This document shows positions 1-6,072 of a DNA stretch of 9,123 nt, in pieces. The notes beneath the pieces are model-generated. The model was not told the DNA's origin. It saw nothing but the letters and a program-made list of their open reading frames with translations, and did no database searches. The translations under genes were made by a program, and so were the position numbers. Location: assembly GCA_021828525.1 (NCBI GenBank), contig JAJZGM010000041.1:1-9123 (forward strand), read 5' to 3'. The stretch's first letter is position 1; each line of letters begins with the position of its first letter. The stretch is from Nitrospirota bacterium. GTDB taxonomy: Bacteria; Nitrospirota; Leptospirillia; Leptospirillales; Leptospirillaceae.

Positions 1-1164
1 CAGGTCATGATGACCCTCTCGACCGGCCTTGCTTCCGGGGCCACCGGAACCGTCTCCTACGAAAAGCTTAAGCCTGTCCTCGGGATGCTCATCGACCTGA
101 ATGAGCACCATGTCATCCTTCCCCTAGCGGTCTTTGCCGTCATTCTTTTCCAGGTTTTCACCATGCTCGTCCTGGGGGAAATCGTCCCCAAGACCCTCGC
201 CATCCAGAACAATGAGCGGATCGCCCTTCGCCTGGCCCGCCCTATTCTTCTTCTCTCCGAACTCATCGTGATTCCGGTCAGGGTCGTCACCCTGACCAGC
301 CGGCTCGTTCTCCGTCTCATCCGGGTCACCCCCGGACCGGCCTCCTATCCCATCAGCCCGGAAGAGCTCGAACTCCTTCTCAAGGAGGGGGGGGAACATG
401 GAATCATCAACCGCACGGAGCAGGACCTTATCCAGAGCGTCTTCAAATTTACCGACATCTCCGTCCGGGAGGTCATGGTTCCGCGGGTCCGGATGGTCAC
501 CCTCCGGACCACGATGACCCTTTCCGAAATCCAGGGAATCTTCTCCGAGCATCGCTACTCCCGGTATCCTGTCCTCCGGGGAGATACGGAGGAGGTGGTC
601 GGCATCCTCTATTACAAGGACCTTGTCGACATCCTGACAGAAAGCTCTCCCTTCCGGATCGAGCGGATCCTCCACCCCCCCTATTTCGTGCCGGAGTCCA
701 TGAAGGTTCCCCATATCCTTAAGGAGATGCAGAAACGGCGAACCCAGATTGCCCTTGTCCTCAACGAGTACGGGGCCCTCGACGGGCTCGTGACCATGGA
801 GGACCTTCTCGAGGAAATCGTAGGGGAGATCGAAGACGAATCAGACGAAATCGTCAAGCCCGTCGAACGACTTCGCGACGGTTCCTATCTCGTGGATGCC
901 TCCCTGTCGGTCAGGGACCTCTCCGAGGACTATGGAATCCCCATCCCCGAAGGGGAAGACTATGAAACCCTTGCCGGATTCGTCCTCTCCCAGCTCCAGA
1001 CGATTCCCCGCGGGGGCGAGTTCTTCTTTGTGAAGAACATGAAGCTCACCGTAGTGGAAATCGACCGGCAGAGGGTCGCCCGCGTCAAGGTGGAATTTCT
1101 GGACTCCCAGGACGATGCCCCGGAGCCTTCCGTCCTCCGGGAAAAAAACGGAGGTTCCCGTTGA
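1..1164 (+). CDS. CNNM/CorC-type membrane protein with CBS pair, 5' end missing
   Basis: The reading frame is open from base 1, so the true start lies upstream; the ATG at 7 is internal. What remains, numbered from that ATG, is the end of a DUF21/CNNM membrane domain with hydrophobic segments near residues 37-58 and 80-105 and the family motif GEIVPKT at 57-63. A CBS pair follows at about 153-275 (VREVMVPR, then GLVTMEDLLEEIVGEI), then a C-terminal CorC_HlyC domain at about 293-364 (DYETLAGFVL). Family members are usually 420-450 residues, so perhaps 60-90 are missing. Members are inner-membrane proteins linked to Mg2+/Co2+ efflux or resistance; the CBS pair binds adenine nucleotides in relatives. 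The name 'hemolysin' sometimes used for them is historical. The stop overlaps the next start (TTGA), suggesting co-transcription with the two genes that follow. Substrate cannot be told from sequence. Confidence 0.93.
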   Translation, partial: QVMMTLSTGLASGATGTVSYEKLKPVLGMLIDLNEHHVILPLAVFAVILFQVFTMLVLGEIVPKTLAIQNNERIALRLARPILLLSELIVIPVRVVTLTSRLVLRLIRVTPGPASYPISPEELELLLKEGGEHGIINRTEQDLIQSVFKFTDISVREVMVPRVRMVTLRTTMTLSEIQGIFSEHRYSRYPVLRGDTEEVVGILYYKDLVDILTESSPFRIERILHPPYFVPESMKVPHILKEMQKRRTQIALVLNEYGALDGLVTMEDLLEEIVGEIEDESDEIVKPVERLRDGSYLVDASLSVRDLSEDYGIPIPEGEDYETLAGFVLSQLQTIPRGGEFFFVKNMKLTVVEIDRQRVARVKVEFLDSQDDAPEPSVLREKNGGSR

Positions 1165-1757
1165 AAAAGCTATCCGGCTCCCCTCTGGTCAAAATTCTCC
1201 TCTCTCCCATCGGCCTGATGATCGTGGTCGGGCTGGCAGGAGGATTCTTCGTCTCCGATCTCTTCCGGGGAATTGCCGAACGCCAGGCCCCCCAACCCCA
1301 GATCATGACGGGCCCTCTCAACGCCTCCCAGGCTCCGCTGGCCTATTCGGATGTCTATTCCCCTGTTTCCGACAACAAGATCATCGGATTCACCGCCGAA
1401 AAGCTTCTCGAAAAGGACGGAAAAACCCTAGTCGAGCTTACGGTCCGCTTCCATCGCCACCCCGAATTCAAATTTTATGAAATCGGAACCTACGAACCTC
1501 CCAGCCTTGTCGACAGGAACGGGAACCTCCTCCTCGGCACAGTGATCTTTCCCGCCGACCACCACTTCAACGGAGGGGAGAGCTTCCATACCCTCCTCTC
1601 CTTCCCCGGGAAGCCGGCCTCCTATCCTGTCACGCTCTCCCTGTTCGTGGGTGAGCGCTTCGCAGGCCAGTACCATATGCTCTCCGTCTCCATGACGGGC
1701 CTCTCCCCCTCCCCTCCCTCCACATCCAGCAAAGGAAAGTCCGAACGTGTCCAATGA
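1161..1757 (+). CDS. Membrane-anchored protein of unknown function
   Basis: A 198-residue protein I do not recognise. I chose the TTG start at 1161 because GGAGG lies at 1150-1154, six bases upstream, and TTG overlaps the stop of the preceding gene. The N-terminus has lysines followed by one hydrophobic segment (about residues 12-32, with SPIGLMIVVGLAGGFFV), which looks like a signal anchor putting the rest outside the cytoplasm. Residues 60-175 alternate polar and hydrophobic residues and read like a beta-rich soluble domain (for example FHRHPEFKFYEIGTYEPP). The last 20 or so residues are Ser/Pro-rich and probably disordered. There are no cysteines and no catalytic motif I can name. The end overlaps the next gene by 11 bases, so the two are probably translationally coupled. 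Real gene: likely. Function: unknown. Confidence 0.75.
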   Translation: MKKLSGSPLVKILLSPIGLMIVVGLAGGFFVSDLFRGIAERQAPQPQIMTGPLNASQAPLAYSDVYSPVSDNKIIGFTAEKLLEKDGKTLVELTVRFHRHPEFKFYEIGTYEPPSLVDRNGNLLLGTVIFPADHHFNGGESFHTLLSFPGKPASYPVTLSLFVGERFAGQYHMLSVSMTGLSPSPPSTSSKGKSERVQ

Positions 1758-2754
1758 CCCGTCCGTACGGATCATTGATCCGGAAATAGAGGACAATAAC
1801 GAGAAGTTTTCTGCGGCCCTGATGGGGGCAGCCTCCGGACAGATCTTCGGCCTTGTGGCTCTCCTGATGGGACTGGTCGGCGGACTGATGTCGGATCAGC
1901 AGACCGGACTCGTCGATGTCGGGATCGGCATGGGAATCTTTTCCGCCTTTTCGCTCCTCCATTACGGGATATCCCGCCGATGGCTCGGTCCGGCGGACCC
2001 CCAGCGCCTCCAGGCAAGCCTGACCTTCTTTGCCCCGGCCTTTCTGGGAGGCTTGCTTTACTTTTACGCCACATTCGCCGACACCGCATGGCCTGTCATG
2101 GGGTTTGCCGGAGGATTCCTCTTCATCCTCCTCTTGGGAAAGGGTATCCTTTTTCTCGAACACACCCCTCCCCGCTCCCGGAAGACGACGTATGTCTTTT
2201 CGCCCTTTGAGCGCCAGTCCCTTCTGATCGTTGTCCTCGTTGGGTCAATCCTCGGCGTGGGAGTCGGGATGAGCTCCCAGGGACACCGGGCCATCGGACG
2301 AGGACCCTTCGCCCGGACATTCCTTTCCGAACAAATTCTTTCGTCCCGCCATCAGGCGGATCTTCTGCTTTTTGGCCTGCCTCATTCCTACCGCCTCCTT
2401 CGCGCCCTGAAGGAGGCCAGTGGGCGGGGACTCCCCGTTCGCGTCCTCGTCACGGCGGAGGCGCTCACGCACTTTCCTGCCGAAATCCGCTCCCTGACAT
2501 CCGCAGGAGTTCCCGTCAGGATTCTCCCGGACCACCTCCCGGCTTTCGTACGGCCCATGGCCCTCTTCGACCGCCGAATTCTGCTGACCGGCTCGGCTGG
2601 ATGGGGATCCCTCACTCCGGAGGCCGGAACACTGATGCGCATGGAGGCCAATATTCTCTCCCAGGGCCGGATCCACGCCACACAAAGTCTCTTCGACAAC
2701 CTCTGGAACCACTCTTCCCTCCCCGCGAAGGGCACGGCTTCCGCCGGCCCTTGA
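1747..2754 (+). CDS. Polytopic membrane protein with degenerate phospholipase-D-like domain
   Basis: A 335-residue protein starting at GTG 1747, with AAAGGA at 1731-1736 as a plausible Shine-Dalgarno. The first half has about five hydrophobic segments (roughly residues 23-48, 54-76, 91-110, 114-137, 158-176). The second half (about 187-322) has the layout of a single PLD-like domain. It contains a helix-strand region ending GRGLPVRVLVTAEAL (226-240), a strand MALFDRRILLTGSAGW (271-286) and a closing ANILSQG...FDNLW block. In active PLD enzymes the strand before TGS carries H-x-K-x4-D. Here the His and Lys positions are Val268 and Pro270, and only Asp275 remains. With one defective HKD motif it is unlikely to be a working phospholipase or nuclease. 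Its stop codon is inside the -35 element of the isc promoter, so it is the last gene of the upstream unit. Role unknown. Confidence 0.75.
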   Translation: MSNDPSVRIIDPEIEDNNEKFSAALMGAASGQIFGLVALLMGLVGGLMSDQQTGLVDVGIGMGIFSAFSLLHYGISRRWLGPADPQRLQASLTFFAPAFLGGLLYFYATFADTAWPVMGFAGGFLFILLLGKGILFLEHTPPRSRKTTYVFSPFERQSLLIVVLVGSILGVGVGMSSQGHRAIGRGPFARTFLSEQILSSRHQADLLLFGLPHSYRLLRALKEASGRGLPVRVLVTAEALTHFPAEIRSLTSAGVPVRILPDHLPAFVRPMALFDRRILLTGSAGWGSLTPEAGTLMRMEANILSQGRIHATQSLFDNLWNHSSLPAKGTASAGP

Positions 2755-2779
2755 CGCCCTTTTCTCCTCCTGCTATAGT
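2751..2779 (+). promoter_or_regulatory. Sigma70-type promoter of the isc operon
   Basis: TTGACG at 2751-2756 and TATAGT at 2774-2779 are separated by exactly 17 bases; each hexamer matches the sigma70 consensus at five of six positions. The predicted transcription start is near 2786, about 40 bases before the iscR ATG. The -35 element contains the TGA stop of the preceding gene. This is the only strong promoter-like pair I saw in the ISC region and would drive iscR through at least iscA and probably to mrp. Confidence 0.8.
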
Positions 2780-2784
2780 AATGA

Positions 2785-2801
2785 CAGACCAAAATGGTCT
2801 G
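2785..2801. promoter_or_regulatory. Putative IscR operator (perfect inverted repeat)
   Basis: CAGACCA, a 3-base AAA centre and TGGTCTG form a perfect 7-bp inverted repeat. Its GAC and GTC half-sites (2787-2789 and 2797-2799) are seven bases apart, the same geometry as the core of the E. coli type-1 IscR site (GACT-N5-AGTC), although the flanks match that consensus poorly. The site covers the predicted transcription start, so a bound regulator would block initiation. The inferred role is autorepression of the operon by the IscR-like protein encoded next. Confidence 0.72.
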
Positions 2802-2825
2802 CGATAAATCAGGTCGGAGAATTCG

Positions 2826-3299
2826 ATGCTCAAACTGACAAAAAAAGTCGACTATGCCCTTCTGGCCTTAAATCTCATGGCCAGAAACGAAGAGGGCGGG
2901 ATATCGAATGTCCGGGATATCGCGGCCCTGTACAGCATTCCCCCGGAAATTCTGGCCAAGGTGATGCAGAAATTGTCCAAATCCGGACTTATCCAGAGTC
3001 ATAATGCTCCAAAAGGGGGATATTCGCTCAAGATTCCGGCGGAAGAGATTTCCGTTCTCAAGGTTCTGGTCGCCGTCGAGGGACCGGTCGGAATCGTCAG
3101 CTGCTCGGACGGAACTGACAGAACCTGCCAGCAGAGGGACCAATGCGATATCCGGTCTCCGCTGGAGAGACTACAAAACAATATTCTATGGTTCCTGGAA
3201 GCCCTCTCCATCCGGGAGCTGGGACAGGAGCCGGCCGTTCTGAAAGGAGTCACTGATGGATCAAGTCTATTTGGACAACCACTCCACCACAAGGGTTGA
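2826..3299 (+). CDS. iscR: Rrf2-family Fe-S regulator, IscR-like
   Basis: A 157-residue protein (E. coli IscR has 162) with a winged helix-turn-helix over about residues 1-70 (LTKKVDYALLAL, then SKSGLIQSHNAPKGGYSL). The cluster-binding loop has C93, C101 and C107. The ATG at 2826 is preceded by GGAGA at 2816-2820. It is first in the isc operon behind its own promoter and an inverted-repeat operator, which supports a role sensing Fe-S status and repressing the operon. It departs from E. coli IscR in four ways: the first cysteine spacing is x7 instead of x5, the His107 ligand position is Arg110, position 8 is Asp9 (the NsrR Asp-ligand position), and Glu43, which governs type-1/type-2 site choice, is Ala44. 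The last 14 codons overlap iscS in another frame. An NsrR-like nitric oxide sensor is the main alternative, but context favours IscR. Confidence 0.9.
   Translation: MLKLTKKVDYALLALNLMARNEEGGISNVRDIAALYSIPPEILAKVMQKLSKSGLIQSHNAPKGGYSLKIPAEEISVLKVLVAVEGPVGIVSCSDGTDRTCQQRDQCDIRSPLERLQNNILWFLEALSIRELGQEPAVLKGVTDGSSLFGQPLHHKG
3243..3249 (+). promoter_or_regulatory. Shine-Dalgarno of iscS inside iscR
   Basis: AAAGGAG lies six bases before the ATG at 3256. It fixes the iscS start inside the iscR coding region. The start is independently supported because YLD at residues 5-7 falls at nearly the same distance from the N-terminus as in E. coli IscS. The 44-base overlap implies coupled translation of regulator and IscS. 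Confidence 0.75.
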
Positions 3300-4464
3300 C
3301 CCGCGCGTCGTCGAGGCGATGCTTCCGGCCTTCACCGAAATTTATGGAAATCCAAGCTCCCGTAACCATTCCTTCGGATGGCAGGCGGAAGAGTTGGCCG
3401 AAAAGGGTCGGGAGGAGGTGGCTGCCCTCATCGGCGCCGATCCTAAGGAGATCGTCTTCACCTCCGGGATGACCGAATCGGACAATCTTGCCATCAAGGG
3501 AGCGGCAGGAATGTACCGGGAGAAAGGAAATCACATCATCACCGCCGAAACGGAGATCCGTTCCGTTCTCGATCCCATCCGCTCTCTCGAGGCCCAGGGA
3601 TTTGTGGTGACAGTCCTCCCCGTCGACAAGACAGGACGGGTGGACCCCCAGGCTGTCCGGGCCGCCATCAGGCCGGAGACGATCCTGGTCTCCATCATGA
3701 CCGTCAACCATGAAGTGGGAACGGTCCAGCCGATTTCCGAGATTGGCGCCATCACCCGGGAAAAGGGCGTCCTTTTCCATACGAATGCCGCCTATGCCGC
3801 GGGAGTGATGCCGATCGACGTCAACGCCATGAATATCGACCTCCTCTCGTTCAATGCCCACCTGATCCACGGGCCGAAGGGAGTGGGAGCGCTCTATGTC
3901 CGGAGAAAACCCCGTGTGCGTCTTGTTCCCCAGATCGAGGGAGGGGGCCATGAGCGGGGCTTCAGGTCGGGAACACTCAATACACCAGGCATTGTCGGAT
4001 TCGGGGCCGCCTGCCGGATCCTCCGCGAGAACCTTCCCTCGGAAATCGCCCACAGGAAGGCCCTTCGCGACCGTCTCGAAAACGGGATCCTGGAAGCGAT
4101 CGAGTATGTGGAGGTGAACGGAAGCCGGGAACACCGGAGTCCGGCCGTGAGCAATCTCTCCTTCGCCTTCGTGGAAGGGGAGGCCCTTCTCATGGGTCTC
4201 CGGGAGACTGCACTTTCTTCGGGTTCGGCCTGCACCTCGGCCACCCTCGAGCCCTCCTACGTCCTCAAGTCCCTGGGGGTCGGAACGGATCTCGCGCATT
4301 CCTCGATCCGGTTTTCGGTCGGCCGGTTCAACACCATGGAGGAAATCGAGGCCGTGATTCACAGTGTCAAAAGGGCAGTCGGGAAACTTCGTGACATGTC
4401 GCCTCTCTATGAAATGGCCAAGGAGGGGATCGATCTCAAGAGCGTTCAGTGGAGTCCGCACTGA
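3256..4464 (+). CDS. iscS: IscS homologue lacking the PLP-binding lysine (probable pseudoenzyme)
   Basis: A 402-residue protein co-linear with E. coli IscS (404) from YLDNHSTT to the C-terminal SPLYEMAKEGIDLKSVQW. IscS normally uses PLP to take sulfur from cysteine and passes a persulfide to IscU. Retained here are the persulfide loop SSGSACTSATLEPSYVL (C326), GNPSS, TESDN, GGGHERG.RSGT, the SSIRFS arginine and the IscU-docking C-terminus. Replaced are the PLP-pocket residues (E. coli number to this protein): Ala75 to Met72, His104 to Ile101, Asn155 to His152, Asp180 to Asn177, Gln183 to Tyr180, Ser203 to Asn200, and the Schiff-base Lys206 to Leu203 (codon CTG at 3862-3864). Normal desulfurase activity is therefore not expected. 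The open frame, full length and conserved partner surfaces argue against decay. It may act as a structural partner or persulfide/cysteine donor for IscU, as proposed for Archaeoglobus fulgidus IscS, where the lysine is Asp. E. coli residues are from memory. Confidence 0.93.
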   Translation: MDQVYLDNHSTTRVDPRVVEAMLPAFTEIYGNPSSRNHSFGWQAEELAEKGREEVAALIGADPKEIVFTSGMTESDNLAIKGAAGMYREKGNHIITAETEIRSVLDPIRSLEAQGFVVTVLPVDKTGRVDPQAVRAAIRPETILVSIMTVNHEVGTVQPISEIGAITREKGVLFHTNAAYAAGVMPIDVNAMNIDLLSFNAHLIHGPKGVGALYVRRKPRVRLVPQIEGGGHERGFRSGTLNTPGIVGFGAACRILRENLPSEIAHRKALRDRLENGILEAIEYVEVNGSREHRSPAVSNLSFAFVEGEALLMGLRETALSSGSACTSATLEPSYVLKSLGVGTDLAHSSIRFSVGRFNTMEEIEAVIHSVKRAVGKLRDMSPLYEMAKEGIDLKSVQWSPH

Positions 4465-4485
4465 TCGCAGGCTTTTCGGGAATTC

Positions 4486-4499
4486 TCCCCCAAGGGGGA
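4486..4499 (+). other. Short GC-rich inverted repeat between iscS and iscU
   Basis: TCCCCC-AA-GGGGGA in the 80-base iscS-iscU gap could form a five-pair stem with a CAAG loop. No run of T follows, so it is not an intrinsic terminator. It could be an RNA processing or stabilising element, or chance. The rest of the gap shows no GAC-N7-GTC site and no convincing promoter. Confidence 0.35.
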
Positions 4500-4544
4500 T
4501 AACGACGGACGGAAGATCCGAACACAAACATATGGAGTGGTGAG

Positions 4545-4934
4545 ATGGCATACAGCGACAAGGTGATTGATCATTACAACAACCCGAGAAACATGGGATC
4601 CTTCGAAAAGACGGAAGAAAACGTGGGGACGGGGATCGTCGGAGCCCCCGAATGCGGAGACGTCATGAAGCTCCAGCTCAAGATTAACGAAGACGGGATC
4701 ATTGAGGAGGCCCGCTTCAAGACCTTTGGCTGCGGATCGGCGATCGCCTCGAGCTCCCTTGCCACCGAATGGGTCAAGGGCAAGACGGTGGAGGATGCCC
4801 TCAAGATCAAGAACACCGAAATCGCCAAGGAACTCAATCTTCCCCCGGTCAAGCTCCACTGTTCGGTGCTGGCGGAGGATGCCATCAAGGGAGCGATTTC
4901 GGACTATCAGAAAAAGAAGGAACAACACGCCTGA
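4545..4934 (+). CDS. iscU: Fe-S cluster assembly scaffold IscU
   Basis: A 129-residue protein, very close to E. coli IscU over its whole length (MAYSDKVIDHYNNPRN; KTFGCGSAIASSSL; EWVKGK). IscU receives sulfur from an IscS persulfide, iron and electrons, builds a [2Fe-2S] cluster and hands it on through HscA/HscB. All key residues are present: C37 (PECGD), D39, C63 (FGCGSA), H105 and C106 (KLHCSVLAEDA). The HscA recognition motif LPPVK is at 99-103. GGAG at 4534-4537 precedes the ATG by seven bases. The intact scaffold contrasts with its IscS neighbour, whose PLP site is lost, and implies that cluster assembly still takes place. Confidence 0.97.
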   Translation: MAYSDKVIDHYNNPRNMGSFEKTEENVGTGIVGAPECGDVMKLQLKINEDGIIEEARFKTFGCGSAIASSSLATEWVKGKTVEDALKIKNTEIAKELNLPPVKLHCSVLAEDAIKGAISDYQKKKEQHA

Positions 4935-4948
4935 AAAGGGAGGAGTCT

Positions 4949-5278
4949 ATGATCCAGATGACTGAAGCGGCCGCCAGCGAAGTGGCCCGTCTTAAAAAGA
5001 ATCAGAACAAGGAAACCCACTTTCTTCGTCTGGGAATAGAGGGAGGAGGCTGCTCCGGGCTCTCGTATCTCATCAAGCTCGAGGAGACTCCCCAGGAATT
5101 CGACGAGGTGATCGACGGGCCGAAGGACATCCGTATCGTGATCGACCCCAAAAGCAAGGTCTACCTCGATGGGTCCACCCTGGACTATGTCGGCGGTGGA
5201 CTGATGGGGGGTGGATTCAAATTCGAGAACCCGAACGCCAGCCACAGTTGCGGGTGCGGATCCTCCTTCTCGGCCTGA
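4949..5278 (+). CDS. iscA: A-type Fe-S carrier IscA
   Basis: A 109-residue protein of the HesB/IscA family, which accepts clusters from the scaffold and delivers them to target proteins or helps form [4Fe-4S] clusters. The three family cysteines are present: C35 (GGGCSGLSY) and C101/C103 (HSCGCGSSF). The typical GFKFENPN precedes the last pair. The frame is open back to an ATG at 4769 inside iscU, but I chose ATG 4949 because GGGAGGAG lies at 4938-4945 and the protein then begins MIQMTEAA, as family members do. It starts 14 bases after the iscU stop. IscA and ErpA cannot be separated with certainty from sequence, but position favours IscA. Confidence 0.95.
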   Translation: MIQMTEAAASEVARLKKNQNKETHFLRLGIEGGGCSGLSYLIKLEETPQEFDEVIDGPKDIRIVIDPKSKVYLDGSTLDYVGGGLMGGGFKFENPNASHSCGCGSSFSA

Positions 5279-5325
5279 CGGGTCCGTGACAAAACAGAAA
5301 ATACAGATATTGATGATGTGTCCGG

Positions 5326-5350
5326 GAAGGGGGAAATCCGGTCTCCCTTC
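5326..5350 (+). terminator. Possible attenuator or weak terminator hairpin between iscA and hscB
   Basis: GAAGGGGG at 5326-5333 can pair with CTCCCTTC at 5343-5350 (eight pairs, one G-U) around a nine-base loop, followed by only three T. It sits in the 92-base iscA-hscB gap, between the assembly genes and the chaperone genes. With such a short T tract it would be a leaky terminator at best, and could instead set the ratio of iscRSUA to hscBA-fdx messages or mark a processing site. Confidence 0.35.
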
Positions 5351-5370
5351 TTTGGCGTAGGGAGATTCTG

Positions 5371-6072
5371 ATGTTCGAATCGGGAATTTCTGCAAAAAAA
5401 ATGACTTCGGAAAACCTCTTGCACCCGGAGAGCCGGGAGCACAGCCATTCCATTTGCTGGAACTGCGAAAAAAATCTGGGAGACGAGGATGTCTGTCCTT
5501 CTTGCGTCCGGGTCCAGCCCTTCGGAGAGGAACGGGATTATTTCAGCATTCTCGGCCTACCCGTCAAGCTGACGCTCGATCCGAGGCTCCTTGTTGCGGC
5601 TTACCACGAAAGGAGCCGGACCTTTCATCCCGACCACCATGTGGGAGATTCGGAAAAGGAGCAGGAAATCACCCTGGCCAACTCCTCGCTGGTGAACCTG
5701 GCTTTCAGGACCCTTCGGGATCCTTTCCTGAGGGCCCACTACTTCATCGGTCACGTCAAGGGAGAGCCGGCCCGACCCAACCGCAAGGCCACCCTTCCCT
5801 CAGGTGACCTCATGGAGATCATGGAGCTCAAGGAAGAACTTGAATCCCTCCTCTCGACCCAGGGCCCCCAGGCGGCAGAACTGCGTCTTCGGTCAGTGAT
5901 GGACCCTATCGAACGTGACATCTTTGACTCCTTCGAGGTGATCGACCATCAACTCGAAGCTGCCGAAAAGGATGAGGCGGCCCTGTCCCGGGCTCTCGCC
6001 ACCCTGGCCGGACGGCTCGAAAAACGTTCCTATCTTCAGAATCTGCTCAGGGAAATAAAGGAGGCGTCGTGA
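5371..6072 (+). CDS. hscB: J-domain co-chaperone HscB with N-terminal tetracysteine module
   Basis: A 233-residue protein; E. coli HscB has 171. Residues 29-45 hold CWNC and CPSC (C29, C32, C42, C45), a probable zinc-binding module. The J-domain spans about 55-125, with DYFSILGLP and HPD at 86-88. A C-terminal helical IscU-binding domain follows, with LMEIMELKEELE at about 147-158. HscB delivers IscU to the Hsp70 HscA and stimulates its ATPase. A tetracysteine N-terminus of this kind is known from mitochondrial HSC20 (human HSCB also has CWNC...CPQC) and is absent from E. coli HscB. GGGAG at 5360-5364 supports the ATG at 5371. The stop overlaps the hscA GTG start by four bases (GTGA), so the co-chaperone and chaperone are translationally coupled. 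Confidence 0.93.
   Translation: MFESGISAKKMTSENLLHPESREHSHSICWNCEKNLGDEDVCPSCVRVQPFGEERDYFSILGLPVKLTLDPRLLVAAYHERSRTFHPDHHVGDSEKEQEITLANSSLVNLAFRTLRDPFLRAHYFIGHVKGEPARPNRKATLPSGDLMEIMELKEELESLLSTQGPQAAELRLRSVMDPIERDIFDSFEVIDHQLEAAEKDEAALSRALATLAGRLEKRSYLQNLLREIKEAS

Noticed and set aside
124..714. 196-residue minus-strand frame opposite the CorC-like gene
   Set aside because: Its highly charged Asp/Glu/Gly/Arg composition is typical of antisense translation; the + strand has a clear family match.
1747..2754. Cardiolipin synthase or active phospholipase D
   Set aside because: There is only one PLD-like domain and its HKD motif lacks both His and Lys; cardiolipin synthases carry two intact motifs.
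3256..4464. Calling iscS a decaying pseudogene
   Set aside because: The frame is intact at full family length. Substitutions cluster in the PLP pocket while the persulfide loop and partner surfaces are conserved, which is not the pattern of neutral decay.
3250..4551. 433-residue open frame on the minus strand opposite iscS
   Set aside because: It is antisense to a gene with clear homology along its full length, lacks recognisable motifs, and long antisense frames are common in GC-rich coding DNA.
4769..4948. N-terminal extension of IscA back into iscU
   Set aside because: The family begins near MIQMTEAA and a strong GGGAGGAG lies just before 4949; the extension is iscU read in another frame.
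5286..5313. Possible second promoter before hscB (GTGACA with a TATTGA-like -10)
   Set aside because: The -10 matches consensus at only three positions with a 16-base spacer; too weak to call.
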